DNA of 64,000 nt from Dysgonomonas sp. 25 (GTDB lineage Bacteria; Bacteroidota; Bacteroidia; Bacteroidales; Dysgonomonadaceae). Each line of letters begins with the position of its first letter. Positions within the stretch are counted from its first letter, which is position 1. The notes beneath the pieces were generated by a model, which worked only from the letters and a program-made list of their open reading frames with translations, was not told the origin of the DNA and searched no databases. Below, piece by piece: positions 24,512-34,144 of the stretch. The DNA is taken from positions 91,541-155,540 of the forward strand of contig NZ_QVMN01000008.1 in the NCBI RefSeq assembly GCF_010501075.1, given 5' to 3'. The translations under genes and the position numbers were made by a program.

Positions 24512-25159
24512 ATGAAAAAAATGATATATATACTTCCGATAGCTATTACCGTAATCTTCTTTTGGGCCTGCTCGAGCGATAGCGATTCGCGGGTGAAGCG
24601 GATAAGCACAAGCGACTTCAGCGACCTGAAAGTATATGTGGGGAAACCCGGTGGAGGAGAAGAGTTGACAGATTTAGCCACGGCATACAGCTCATCCCGG
24701 CATGAAGTAAAAGATCTTGACAGCCTGAAACAGGCATTAGGCAGACGCTATTTTACTCCTACGTATAACCAGTACGGAACTTATCTCAACAATATAACCC
24801 TCGAGTTTCTAAGTGATGATTTGCTTAGCTATATCGATCGCAATGCAGGAGGAAAACAGGTAATCTCTTCCTATTTCTTTAGAAATGAAAATGGGAATGA
24901 TACGCTTTTCATCAATCTGAAGAATGGCAATCCTTTATTCGTTGCCGAAGGGATGTCGAAAGATAGCCTTTGGCGGACGTCCGGTTTTATCAAATACCCC
25001 AAAACTGGTGTGGCCGATTGGACTTTGCACCAAGATACGGCAGCTATTGTAGATATCGACAAAGCAGTGGGTTTGAGCTATTTCGGTAGCCTGCCGGCAA
25101 TGACCGATCCGTTGGATACCATTGCCATCTGCAACCTTAGATACAGATATAATAAATAA
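24512..25159 (+). CDS. Hypothetical lipoprotein
   Basis: I do not recognise a family. The 215-residue protein has a lipoprotein signal peptide (MKKMIYILPIAITVIFFWAC) with the acylated Cys at residue 20 and a Ser/Asp-rich stretch after it (SSDSDSR), which may act as a surface-export signal in Bacteroidetes. The mature part is soluble alpha/beta. The ATG at 24512 is chosen because the signal peptide starts there and the promoter lies just before it. It faces the DUF6051 gene with only 6 bp between stops. Confidence 0.7.
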   Translation: MKKMIYILPIAITVIFFWACSSDSDSRVKRISTSDFSDLKVYVGKPGGGEELTDLATAYSSSRHEVKDLDSLKQALGRRYFTPTYNQYGTYLNNITLEFLSDDLLSYIDRNAGGKQVISSYFFRNENGNDTLFINLKNGNPLFVAEGMSKDSLWRTSGFIKYPKTGVADWTLHQDTAAIVDIDKAVGLSYFGSLPAMTDPLDTIAICNLRYRYNK

Positions 25160-25165
25160 AGTTTC

Positions 25166-26380
25166 CTATTGCAGGAACTCGCTTATCTTGTCGAAAGTTA
25201 TCCTGAATTGTTTGTCCACTTCATCGGCAATCTTCGTCAAGGCGGGGAACGGATCTTCGTGTATATATTTGTACGGGAAGTCTAATACATCCACTTTTAT
25301 TGGGATATCGCGCTTGCTCCCTTGCAACGTATTCATTACCTCGTATGCCGGAACGACCTCGTCCTGAGCCAATACAATGCCATAGAAACGATCGCTCATC
25401 GAACGGAATATTTCTTCGCGATGTTTTGTCAACGTTTTATAATTCAGCATCGTCCTGAAATTGATCCCTTCTGCAAAAGGCTCATTCAGATAGTGGCGTA
25501 ACATCCTGTCGCGTCTCATATGGCTCTCGATATGCTCTACCACAAACGAGTAGAGGCTGACATTCGCTTCGCTGTCCAAAATGAATTTGGATACGGGGAA
25601 CATACGGTTGAATACCGCCCCACCGCAGAATGTCGCATATTTAGAATGGGAGAAATAGCCCTTATGATTGGTCATCATCACCACCTGCCCGAGGAATGTG
25701 CCTATGGAATAAGAACAGAAATCGACTGATGCATCGGACGATATGAAAGGATGCTTCCCGCTCTTAACCTGCTCTACGAAGTCTATAACATCATAATAGC
25801 TTTGCAATCCCGACCAGATAAAGCGCTGAGGTTTGTTATGCAACCGCGTACTGATGGCGACATTCGACAAGCTCGAATTGATGATGTCGGGGTGGCGCTG
25901 TTTGCGCTGTTCGCTTATCTTGTACATCTCGCGCGAATTGCTCCAGGCAGCCGGAGCACGGTTCATGTGGAAGGCGATGGGAAACATGACGATGGATTTA
26001 CCCGTCTTTTCGGCGATATATCTTGCCCAAGGCAGGTATTTATCCCAATGCTTTTCGTTGAAGCCGTGGAACATCATCACTATCTTATTCGTCCGTTCCG
26101 CATTGCGCGGTACAATCATATGGTACCTGAAGCGGATATTTTCTGTGATTTCGGCATCGGTTTTATTTAGCATCTGCTGTATAACGTCCGGTTCGAAATC
26201 CTCGGGAATAGTAGGTGTATACTCATAATCGTCCGGATTGTTTTCGCCTCCGGGCAAAATAGATTGATAATTCGATTTGAAATCATAATTACGGATGGCG
26301 AAATCATCATCGATTATAATCTCGTCATCCTCATAGTTCTCGATACTTTTCAGATGTTTGAATAAATCAATATATTTCAT
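25166..26380 (-). CDS. DUF6051-like alpha/beta-hydrolase-fold protein
   Basis: The 404-residue protein has an acidic N-terminus (NYEDDEIIIDDDFAIRNYDF) and a central alpha/beta-hydrolase-like core: MMFHGFNEKHWDKYLPWA, then FCSYSIGTFLGQ, which occupies the nucleophile-elbow place as S-x-S-x-G. I think it corresponds to DUF6051, a Bacteroidetes family of unknown role. ATG at 26380 is chosen; an upstream frame extension to 26392 adds four residues. There is no signal peptide. It follows the DUF2851 gene by 20 bp, so the two are likely one operon. Confidence 0.65.
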   Translation of the reverse strand: MKYIDLFKHLKSIENYEDDEIIIDDDFAIRNYDFKSNYQSILPGGENNPDDYEYTPTIPEDFEPDVIQQMLNKTDAEITENIRFRYHMIVPRNAERTNKIVMMFHGFNEKHWDKYLPWARYIAEKTGKSIVMFPIAFHMNRAPAAWSNSREMYKISEQRKQRHPDIINSSLSNVAISTRLHNKPQRFIWSGLQSYYDVIDFVEQVKSGKHPFISSDASVDFCSYSIGTFLGQVVMMTNHKGYFSHSKYATFCGGAVFNRMFPVSKFILDSEANVSLYSFVVEHIESHMRRDRMLRHYLNEPFAEGINFRTMLNYKTLTKHREEIFRSMSDRFYGIVLAQDEVVPAYEVMNTLQGSKRDIPIKVDVLDFPYKYIHEDPFPALTKIADEVDKQFRITFDKISEFLQ

Positions 26381-26400
26381 GTTACAAGTCATTTATATTA

Positions 26401-27666
26401 TTATCTCGTTGTCAGTAGTTTATGCCCTATCCGGCAATGCAGGCATTTTTTCAATTCGCAGTATTCCCTTTTCAACTGGATAATCGATTGCGAATCGGCG
26501 GCGTTTGTCAGCGGGAAATTCAGACTGCCGAAACGTTTGGTTATCACGTTCTGCTCAGGCTTTATTGTTTCCAGAAAACGGATGCTTCGTTCACAAAGAG
26601 CCTCGTTATTCATCGTTTTCCCATATGCAAAAAGCATGGGAGCAACCGTATTTATCAGCAATATATCCAAAGATGCATCGCCCAGATATTTGGATTTCTT
26701 TTCTGATGCTATCCCGAAAGTATAGTGTGTCTGCCAATATTCCGAGGCGTTTACATGAAACATCAACCGGATACGCCCTACATCCTCACAGGAAATTATC
26801 TTCGAAAAAAGTCCCTGCGATGTATACAACAAAGCTGCCAGTTGGGCTATCCTTATTTGCGGGAAAGCCGTAGGGCGGCTTCGTAGCTTCTTAAAGATAA
26901 ACGCGTCTAAAGGGGTTAACGTATATTTGGTGCGAAGAAAGTTGTATTCTTTCTGCAATTCGAGGAAATAGGCATCCGGATTAGCCGTTTCATTCAGCAT
27001 CCCTGCTTGTCCGAACAGGATAGCTTCTATCTGCTTGATATTATCCCCTTGCTTCTGTATGCACTTGAAAGGGAAGCTCAACGCTAATCGTTCGAAAGAG
27101 TCGGAGTTCAGCCCGAACCCGAAGTTACGGGTGAGCAATACGAAGAAAACATCTTCCCACGAGTTATTGAACCGCTCGAGCAGGCTGAATATATGCTTTG
27201 TCTTACGTTCCAGCCGTTCGAAAAGCAAATAGCTCATCCACGAAGTGATATGGATGGGCGACATGGACGATACGAAGTTGTGGCAAGGAATATCCGTATT
27301 GGCATGCTCAAGGAAGGCAAAATTGTCTTTGATATGTTGCGGATATTTCAGTTCGCATTGGGGTACGAGCCGTTTTTCTTCGTTATATATCTTGTCGTTT
27401 GCTTTTTCCACCACATGCAATACTACCGAGTTGTATGCTTTGTCCGTATGGTGTTTGTGCTTTACCCAATCGGAGGAGGCAGAATGTATTTCGATGTTTC
27501 CTGCCCATAGTTCGCCGTTTATCTTCACTTTGGCATTGAAAAAATCCGGACCAGCATCCGTGTTATGTATCCCCGGATCAATCACTTCGATCGGTAGTCC
27601 GTCGGTTGTTTGCATATCGTTGGTGTAGAGACGGAATTTCCAGACGTAGTGTAAGATATTTTCCAT
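26401..27666 (-). CDS. DUF2851 family protein
   Basis: The 421-residue protein belongs to DUF2851, a Bacteroidetes family of unknown function. Typical features are the N-terminal MENILHYVWKFRLY, then IDPGIHNTDAGPDFFNAKV and GNIEIHSASSDW, whose conserved Asp, Glu and His recall a nuclease-like core. The C-terminus has four Cys/His residues (CELKKCLHCRIGHK) that could bind metal. ATG at 27666 is preferred over 27693 because the latter directly abuts a TATATTTG -7 box. It is probably the first gene of a pair with DUF6051. Confidence 0.8.
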   Translation of the reverse strand: MENILHYVWKFRLYTNDMQTTDGLPIEVIDPGIHNTDAGPDFFNAKVKINGELWAGNIEIHSASSDWVKHKHHTDKAYNSVVLHVVEKANDKIYNEEKRLVPQCELKYPQHIKDNFAFLEHANTDIPCHNFVSSMSPIHITSWMSYLLFERLERKTKHIFSLLERFNNSWEDVFFVLLTRNFGFGLNSDSFERLALSFPFKCIQKQGDNIKQIEAILFGQAGMLNETANPDAYFLELQKEYNFLRTKYTLTPLDAFIFKKLRSRPTAFPQIRIAQLAALLYTSQGLFSKIISCEDVGRIRLMFHVNASEYWQTHYTFGIASEKKSKYLGDASLDILLINTVAPMLFAYGKTMNNEALCERSIRFLETIKPEQNVITKRFGSLNFPLTNAADSQSIIQLKREYCELKKCLHCRIGHKLLTTR

Positions 27667-27725
27667 ATTGAGCCGGTTTTGTTTTTCCGACATCAAATAT
27701 AGATAATTTAACTAAAAAGAAGAAA

Positions 27726-27762
27726 GCCTGTACCGTAAGATTTTTGCTCCTACCATACAGGC
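27726..27762 (-). terminator. Probable terminator of the nuo operon
   Basis: GCCTGTA (27726-27732) pairs with TACAGGC (27756-27762), with a second small helix inside. On the minus strand it is followed by TTTCTTCTTTTT, and it lies 24 bp after nuoN. Confidence 0.6.
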
Positions 27763-27785
27763 CTGTTATATTTTTCTGATTCCCT

Positions 27786-29165
27786 TTACAGCGGTGTTCC
27801 CATGATGATATCAGGGAACAATCCCAAAGCGATATTCATCAGGATGGCTAAAACAGCAACAATGCGGTATGCATAAGGGCTTTTCACCTTCTTCTCGTCG
27901 TTTGTTTTCACAATCATCACATTCACCACACCCAGGTAGTAATAGACAGCAATGATGGAATTGACAACCCCGAAAATAACAAGCACCAATTGGTTGATTT
28001 CCAGCATTTGCTCGAAAACGAATAGCTTGGCAAAGAATCCGGCAAAAATAGGTATCCCTGCCATAGACAGCATAGCAAATGTCAGTATAGTAGCCAGTAA
28101 CGGCTGACGGCGGGCTAAGCCGTAGAAATTGGATATGTCTTCGTTGCCCTTTCCTTCGCATACCGAGAGGATTATGGCAAAAGCAGCAATTCCTGCTAAT
28201 GAATAAGCCGCTGCGTAATACAATACGGCATTAGCGCTGCTTGTAACCGCCAATAATGTCATTATCATAAAGCCGGCGTGCGATATGCCCGAAAAGGCCA
28301 TCATCCGCTTGATGTTTGTCTGTCGCAGACCCGTAATATTGGCTACCGTCATGGTGAGGATAGACAATACAACGATTACTGTCTGATAGGCCGGCGTAAT
28401 CATGCCCGACATAGTCGATACCAATTTGAATAATGCCCCGATAGCTGCCACCTTAACCAAGGTGCTCATCATGGCTGTTGTCAGTGTAGGTGAGCCTTCG
28501 TAAACATCCGGTGCCCAGAAGTGGAACGGGAATATAGATGCTTTGAAGAGCATTCCGATACAAATCATGACAAACCCGATATTGAACCATACAGGCATCG
28601 AAACTGTCGAGGAAAGGATGTAAAGTGAATTGATGTCGAACGTCCCTGTAGCACCGTATATCATTGCGATACCGAACAATACAAAACTCGAAGCAAATGC
28701 TCCCATGATGAAGTATTTCAATCCGGCTTCGTTGCTGCGGAGGTCTTTTACATTACTTGCTGCAAGAACATAAACGGCGATAGACAATACTTCCAGTCCG
28801 AGGAAGAACATCGCCATATTGCCGAACGAAACCATAGCCACTGCTCCCGCGAGCAGGAATAGCTTCAGGGAGACATAGTCGGCGATTTTTGTTTTCTGCT
28901 CCTGATAGAAGCGGGGGCTCATCGCTATGAGGAAGATAGCCAGAATGATGAATAGCATTGAGAATCCCAACGAATAGGTAGTCGTTTCCACCATACCGGA
29001 ATCCAGATCCAGAAAAGACTGGGCGAAATAATATTCGATAGCGGTCAGCCCTAATATAGCCAACAAAGCCGCAATTATGATCGGTACCAAAACCTTCCGG
29101 AGATTCAGAACCTCCAACACAAGGCAGATAATACCCAATCCCGAAATAGCTATCAATGTATTCAT
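27786..29165 (-). CDS. nuoN: NADH-quinone oxidoreductase subunit N
   Basis: NuoN is one of three antiporter-like proton-pumping subunits of complex I. The 459-residue protein has about 14 membrane helices. It contains FLGLEVLSIAVYVLAA with the conserved glutamate and FHFWAPDVYEGSPT, the conserved loop of the family with helix-interrupting prolines. It is the last gene of nuoA-N and starts 20 bp after nuoM. Confidence 0.95.
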   Translation of the reverse strand: MNTLIAISGLGIICLVLEVLNLRKVLVPIIIAALLAILGLTAIEYYFAQSFLDLDSGMVETTTYSLGFSMLFIILAIFLIAMSPRFYQEQKTKIADYVSLKLFLLAGAVAMVSFGNMAMFFLGLEVLSIAVYVLAASNVKDLRSNEAGLKYFIMGAFASSFVLFGIAMIYGATGTFDINSLYILSSTVSMPVWFNIGFVMICIGMLFKASIFPFHFWAPDVYEGSPTLTTAMMSTLVKVAAIGALFKLVSTMSGMITPAYQTVIVVLSILTMTVANITGLRQTNIKRMMAFSGISHAGFMIMTLLAVTSSANAVLYYAAAYSLAGIAAFAIILSVCEGKGNEDISNFYGLARRQPLLATILTFAMLSMAGIPIFAGFFAKLFVFEQMLEINQLVLVIFGVVNSIIAVYYYLGVVNVMIVKTNDEKKVKSPYAYRIVAVLAILMNIALGLFPDIIMGTPL

Positions 29166-29185
29166 TATCTTGTTTCTATATTTTA

Positions 29186-30622
29186 CTAATTAATATAAAC
29201 TAAAATCTGATGTAGGTAAGGGCTTAATATATTGCTTATCGGCGTGGAATAAATCCCGAAAAAGAAAACAACCAAGGTAATAAGCCCGAAAACGAATCCT
29301 TCGCCCATGGTCAGGTCTCCGAACGGTTTGCTTTTATCCGGCTCTCCGAGCATCACCTGCTGATACATCCGCAGCATGAAGAATGCTCCGAGAAACATGC
29401 TTGTGCCGATGAGGATGGCGTACCATATATTGATGCGGAATAATCCGAGCATGATCGTAAATTCTCCGAGGAAGTTGAGCGTCAACGGCAAGGCTATCGA
29501 AGCCAGCAGCATCAGCATGAAAGCCGTTGCAAACTTAGGCGCTTGCGCTTTGATGCCTCCCAGTGCTTTTATCTCCATCGTACCACGGCGGCGGTTGATA
29601 ACTTCGACGGCAAAGAACAATCCGACGATGCCGAAGCTGTGCGCCAGCATCAGGAATATAGCTCCTTCGAGCCCATCATACGTTCCCGAATAGATACCTG
29701 CGGCTACCATCCCCACATGCGAGAGTGAAGCGTAGGCCATAAAGCGTTTCAGGTTTTCCTGCCGCAAGGCGATAATTGCCCCGTAGATAACACCGATAAT
29801 ACACAATACCAATACAACCGGGCGGAGTTGGAGTGCAGCATCGGGCGCGGTAGGCAATTGCCAGCGTAAGATGCTGAATAGCCCCATTTTCGACATCAGT
29901 CCGGCTAATATCATAGTGCCCGAATAAGGCGATTTCTCGTAAACATCGGCCTGCCATGTATGGAACGGGAAAATAGGAATCTTGATAGCATAAGCCAAGA
30001 AGAAAGCCAGATATATCCATATTTGTTCGGTAGACGAAAGGTTGGCTCCGTAGAAAGCATCGAGTTCGAAGCTGCCGACTTTGGTGTACATATAGATGAT
30101 GGCGGCAAGCATAAACATCGAACCGGCAAAGGTATAAATGAAGAATGTCAGCGTTGCTTTCTTACGTTTCTCTATATCGCCATTTCCCCAGAATAGGGTA
30201 ATGAAATAAATCGGTATAAGCGATAATTCCCAAAAGATATAGTATATCAACGCGTTGCTGCTCATAAATACACCTGCGATGGCAAACACGTTGAACAAGA
30301 TGAGCGCATAAAACGTTTTCTCGCTTTTCATCTTATCCGCAGAGGAAGACATCAATATCACCGGCACTAAGAAGGTTGTCATCAGCAACATCAGCAATGA
30401 TAAACTATCGGCACGGAGCGAGAAATTTATGTAAGGCTTGCTTATCCACTGCATAACGAAGTTTCCCTCTCCCGATTGGAAGTATTGCAGCAACAAGGCA
30501 ACGGCAAATACCGCCGATGCGACGCTGAATAATAGTGCCACTTTCTGAGCAAAGCGGTTGCCCGACAAATAGGTTACCACGGCTCCGGCAAGTAAGATAA
30601 TCAGTATTATAGCAATATTCAT
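29186..30622 (-). CDS. nuoM: NADH-quinone oxidoreductase subunit M
   Basis: NuoM is the second antiporter-like proton-pumping membrane subunit. The 478-residue protein shows FWELSLIPIYFITLFWG (conserved Glu on TM5), FPFHTWQADVYEKSPY (discontinuous helix) and YASLSHVGMVAAG. It starts 15 bp after nuoL. The length is typical. Confidence 0.95.
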   Translation of the reverse strand: MNIAIILIILLAGAVVTYLSGNRFAQKVALLFSVASAVFAVALLLQYFQSGEGNFVMQWISKPYINFSLRADSLSLLMLLMTTFLVPVILMSSSADKMKSEKTFYALILFNVFAIAGVFMSSNALIYYIFWELSLIPIYFITLFWGNGDIEKRKKATLTFFIYTFAGSMFMLAAIIYMYTKVGSFELDAFYGANLSSTEQIWIYLAFFLAYAIKIPIFPFHTWQADVYEKSPYSGTMILAGLMSKMGLFSILRWQLPTAPDAALQLRPVVLVLCIIGVIYGAIIALRQENLKRFMAYASLSHVGMVAAGIYSGTYDGLEGAIFLMLAHSFGIVGLFFAVEVINRRRGTMEIKALGGIKAQAPKFATAFMLMLLASIALPLTLNFLGEFTIMLGLFRINIWYAILIGTSMFLGAFFMLRMYQQVMLGEPDKSKPFGDLTMGEGFVFGLITLVVFFFGIYSTPISNILSPYLHQILVYIN

Positions 30623-30637
30623 ATTCCGATAGAATTT

Positions 30638-32524
30638 TTATACAAGAAACATATAACAAGCAACACAGCAGAACCCGACAACAAAGCAGAGCAGATAGAA
30701 GCCTAAGCGGCCGTTTTGCAGCCCTCGCAGCGGGTAGGAGACTGTATCGGTTATTTTGGCAAATGCCGCAACACATCCCGAAAGAACTTTCTCTATGATG
30801 TTATTGAAGAACTTACCCAATGCATAGATGGGTTTGACAATGACTTTGTCGTATAGTTCGTCGATGTAATACTTATTGTAAAGCAATTTGACGAAGCCTG
30901 TTTTCTTGCTATCCTCTGCAGGGACAGCATTTTTCTTATTGTAGATGACAAAGGCAATAGCCCATCCTACGATGGCGATAAGCGAAGACACAATCATTAA
31001 TATCAGGTGTGTCGACATATTCAGATGGCTTTCGGCATAAGCCAGCTTTGGAAGTACAGGCTCTAAATAATTATTCAACCAACTTAGTCCGAATGGGAGG
31101 CTGATTAATCCTCCAAAAGCAGCGAAAACAGCCAATATAATCAACGGGATGGTCATGCTGGCAGGCGATTCGTGCACGTGTGCTTCCTGCTCTTTTGTCC
31201 CTCTGAAGTTCTTGTAGAAAGTGAGGTATACGGCACGGAAGATATAGATAGCTGTCAACAAGGATGCTACTACTCCGACAATCCACAGGATAGTGTTCTT
31301 TTCGAAGGCGGCTATCATGATTTCGTCTTTCGAGAAGAAACCCGAAAGCGGCGGAATACCGGCAATGGCTACGGCCGAAACGGCAAAGGTGGCGAATGTT
31401 ACAAGCATCTTTCCTCTCAATCCTCCCATACGGCGCATATCCTGCTCTCCGCCCATTCCGTGGATAACCGAACCGGCTCCGAGGAACAAACAGGCTTTGA
31501 AGAAGGCATGCGTAATAACATGGAAAACAGCTATATGATAAGCTCCACAGCCGATGGCAAGGAACATCAATCCCAATTGCGAAACGGTAGAGTAGGCCAG
31601 CACTTTCTTAATATCCGTCTGAACGAGCCCTATCGTTGCGGCAAACAAAGCAGTAGCTGCGCCCACAATGGCTATCACCCAAAGGATATCCGGCGTGAGG
31701 TCGAACAGGAAGTTGAGGCGGGTAATCATAAAGATTCCGGCAGTTACCATCGTTGCCGCGTGTATCAGTGCCGATACAGGTGTTGGGCCTGCCATGGCAT
31801 CAGGCAACCACGTGTAAAGCGGAATTTGCGCACTTTTACCCGTAGCCCCGATGAAGAGACATAGTGTTGCTACTGTCAGCAAACCTGTTGCTTCGAGGTT
31901 GGCAGTTGAACTTACGGCTAATTTCAGCCCTTCGTAATCGACTGTACCGAATAAATATATCAATGTGAAGATTCCGACCAAGAAAGCCAAATCTCCTACG
32001 CGGTTCATAATAAACGCCTTTTTGGCGGCATCGTTATATGATTGATTCTTGTACCAGAATCCGATAAGCAGGTACGAACACAATCCTACCCCTTCCCAAC
32101 CGATGAAGAGTACCAACAGGTTGCTGCTGATAACCAGCACCGTCATAAAGAAGATAAAGAGATTCAGATAAGCAAAGAATTTGCCTATATTCTCATCTCC
32201 TTTCATGTATCCTATCGAATAGAGGTGTATCAGCGAGCCTACTCCCGTCACCACGAGCATCCACAAAAGCGAAAGCTGGTCGAGGGTGAAGTCGAAGTTT
32301 ATCGTGAAGTTACTTACCGAGAACCACTCGAATAGGTGTACGTGTACAGGTTCGCCACTCGAATAGGTAGAACCGAAAAAGTAAGCCGATATAACAAAGC
32401 TGACGAGAACAGCCAATGTAGCCACAATACCCGATTTGCCTCCTATCTTGTTGCCAAGGCACATGTTGAAGAAGAAACCGGCTAACGGACTTAATAATAA
32501 TATGATTATCAATATCTTTTCCAT
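30638..32524 (-). CDS. nuoL: NADH-quinone oxidoreductase subunit L
   Basis: NuoL is the most distal antiporter-like subunit. The 628-residue protein has the family motifs FIGWEGVGLCSYLLIGFW, IPLYTWLPDAMAGPTPVSAL and YSTVSQLGLMFLA. The C-terminal extension (LYNKYYIDELYDKVIVKPI onward) corresponds to the long amphipathic helix that runs along the membrane arm, and a final membrane helix follows. It starts 6 bp after nuoK. Confidence 0.96.
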   Translation of the reverse strand: MEKILIIILLLSPLAGFFFNMCLGNKIGGKSGIVATLAVLVSFVISAYFFGSTYSSGEPVHVHLFEWFSVSNFTINFDFTLDQLSLLWMLVVTGVGSLIHLYSIGYMKGDENIGKFFAYLNLFIFFMTVLVISSNLLVLFIGWEGVGLCSYLLIGFWYKNQSYNDAAKKAFIMNRVGDLAFLVGIFTLIYLFGTVDYEGLKLAVSSTANLEATGLLTVATLCLFIGATGKSAQIPLYTWLPDAMAGPTPVSALIHAATMVTAGIFMITRLNFLFDLTPDILWVIAIVGAATALFAATIGLVQTDIKKVLAYSTVSQLGLMFLAIGCGAYHIAVFHVITHAFFKACLFLGAGSVIHGMGGEQDMRRMGGLRGKMLVTFATFAVSAVAIAGIPPLSGFFSKDEIMIAAFEKNTILWIVGVVASLLTAIYIFRAVYLTFYKNFRGTKEQEAHVHESPASMTIPLIILAVFAAFGGLISLPFGLSWLNNYLEPVLPKLAYAESHLNMSTHLILMIVSSLIAIVGWAIAFVIYNKKNAVPAEDSKKTGFVKLLYNKYYIDELYDKVIVKPIYALGKFFNNIIEKVLSGCVAAFAKITDTVSYPLRGLQNGRLGFYLLCFVVGFCCVACYMFLV

Positions 32525-32530
32525 CCGAAA

Positions 32531-32848
32531 TTATCCTCTTAAATTTTTCAGTTTATCGATGTCGATAAACCCTATATTTCTGAATATGGAGACTAATATG
32601 GCTAATCCTACGGCCACTTCGGCGGCGGCTACGGCCATCGAAAATATGACAAATACCTGTCCGCTTGTATCCTGATGGTAGACCGAAAAGGCGGCCAACA
32701 ACAGATTGGCGGCTGCCAGCATTAACTCTACCGACATCAGCATCACGATAGCACTCCGGCGGAAAAGGATTCCGGCTATACCTACGCAAAATAGCAAAAT
32801 GCTGAGGTAGATATAGTTTTCGACTCCTATTTGACTTAATATTTCCAT
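32531..32848 (-). CDS. nuoK: NADH-quinone oxidoreductase subunit K
   Basis: NuoK is a small three-helix subunit of the complex I membrane arm. In 105 residues it shows LFCVGIAGILFRRSAIVML, MSVELMLAAANLLLAAF with the conserved proton-channel glutamate, and a second conserved Glu in AEVAVGLAILVSIF. It starts 3 bp after nuoJ. Confidence 0.96.
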   Translation of the reverse strand: MEILSQIGVENYIYLSILLFCVGIAGILFRRSAIVMLMSVELMLAAANLLLAAFSVYHQDTSGQVFVIFSMAVAAAEVAVGLAILVSIFRNIGFIDIDKLKNLRG

Positions 32849-32851
32849 AGC

Positions 32852-33364
32852 TTATTCTTGAGCGTTTTTCTTACTTTGTTTCGATATCATCACTGCACCT
32901 ATCATAGCTGTAATCAGCAGGATAGAGGCAAACTCGAACGGAACGAGGTATTCGTCGAGCAATACCTGACCGATTACTTTCACCGATTGAAAATCGGTTC
33001 CCGCAGCGCTATACCCTTCGATAACGGGGCTGGCTTTTACTACGCTTGCCAACAGGACGAATCCCGTGAGGCAGGCTGCAAGGACGGCAGCTATACGGCC
33101 GGCAATCTTTTTCTTCTCTTCGTGTTGTTCATTCAGATTCATCAACATCAGCGTGAACAGCAACAATACCATAATGGCGCCGGCATATACTATCACATGC
33201 ACCACTGCCAGAAATTGGGCGTTGATAAGCAGGAAATGCCCTGCTATGGAAAAGAAGCAGATGACCATATACACGGCACTATGGATAGGATTCCGCGAGA
33301 TAACAGTCAGTATCCCTGTCCCTAATGTAATGGCTGCCAGAATGTAGAATACTATTGTAATCAT
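32852..33364 (-). CDS. nuoJ: NADH-quinone oxidoreductase subunit J
   Basis: NuoJ is a five-helix subunit of the membrane arm, near the quinone site and the pi-bulge helix that couples redox to pumping. The 170-residue protein has RNPIHSAVYMVICFFSIAG and VHVIVYAGAIMVLLLFTLML, both family motifs. A hairpin-ended repeat element fills the spacer between nuoI and nuoJ. Confidence 0.95.
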   Translation of the reverse strand: MITIVFYILAAITLGTGILTVISRNPIHSAVYMVICFFSIAGHFLLINAQFLAVVHVIVYAGAIMVLLLFTLMLMNLNEQHEEKKKIAGRIAAVLAACLTGFVLLASVVKASPVIEGYSAAGTDFQSVKVIGQVLLDEYLVPFEFASILLITAMIGAVMISKQSKKNAQE

Positions 33365-33379
33365 GTATCTTAATTATTT

Positions 33380-33486
33380 GGCCCCTCCCTGCCTCCCCGT
33401 GGGGAGGAGAAGAAAGGATAGTATCTATTTTTTATCTATTTTCATTTTTTTATTTCTAATTCCCCCTTGGGGGGAATATGGGGGGC
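33380..33486. repeat. Hairpin-ended element in the nuoI-nuoJ spacer
   Basis: A C-rich end with an inner hairpin (CTCCCC-GT-GGGGAG) and a G-rich end with another (TTCCCCC-TT-GGGGGGAA) flank an AT-rich middle. It ends exactly at the nuoI stop codon. It has the same plan as the two elements at 34022 and 36307 but a different sequence. Confidence 0.5.
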
Positions 33487-34020
33487 TTAATTATATTTCC
33501 CCGATTTACCATCTTCTACCGAAATCACTAATTTGTCTTTCCCGTAAATCATCGATTCGCGGTCTAACTTCGGTTTTACGAGCTGTTTCGATTTTGTCAG
33601 GAATATCGCCTCTTTCGGGCAGGCTTCCTCACATAACCCGCAGAAGATACAGCGCAACATATTGATTTCGTATATCTTCGCATATTTCTCCTCGCGGTAG
33701 AGATTTTCTTCTCCCTCCTGACGCTCTGCAGCTGTCATCGTGATGGCTTCGGCAGGACAGGCAAGGGCACACATTCCGCAGGCGGTACAATGCTCGCGTC
33801 CCTCTTCGTCGCGCATCAAAACGTGACGCCCACGATAAACAGGGCTGAATTCGCGTTGCTGCTCGGGATATTGTACTGTTACTTTCCGCTTGAAAAAGTG
33901 TTTCAGCGTAATCCACATACCTTTCATGATAGCTACCAGATAGATACGTTCGATAGGTGACATATCTTTATTATTGGCAACTACCTTGCGGCCTGATAGT
34001 GATATATTATTCATCGACAT
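33487..34020 (-). CDS. nuoI: NADH-quinone oxidoreductase subunit I
   Basis: NuoI carries clusters N6a and N6b in the peripheral arm of complex I. The 177-residue protein has two ferredoxin motifs, CTACGMCALACPAEAI and CIFCGLCEEACPKEAI, preceded by a GMWITLKHFFKRKVTVQYPE membrane-contact region. ATG at 34020 is used; a second ATG two codons later is equally possible. Both flanking spacers are filled by repeat elements. Confidence 0.95.
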   Translation of the reverse strand: MSMNNISLSGRKVVANNKDMSPIERIYLVAIMKGMWITLKHFFKRKVTVQYPEQQREFSPVYRGRHVLMRDEEGREHCTACGMCALACPAEAITMTAAERQEGEENLYREEKYAKIYEINMLRCIFCGLCEEACPKEAIFLTKSKQLVKPKLDRESMIYGKDKLVISVEDGKSGKYN

Positions 34021-34021
34021 C

Positions 34022-34143
34022 TCACCTCCCCAACCCCTCCTACAGAGGGGCTTCCGTTAATATCGTTTATATAATCTCTATTTTTCATTTGTTTTATTTT
34101 TTTACTTTATTCCCTCCCTATTGGGGAGGGTTAGGGTGGGGTG
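34022..34143. repeat. Spacer element, copy 1 (nuoH-nuoI)
   Basis: The left end (32 bp from TCACCTCCCCAACCCC to GAGGGGCTT) and right end (34 bp from TTCCCTCCCTATTGGGG to GGGTGGGGTG) are identical to those of the element at 36307-36423. The AT-rich middle differs. The ends resemble inverted repeats of each other, and each holds a small hairpin. The element fills the whole spacer. Confidence 0.75.
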
Positions 34144-34144
34144 A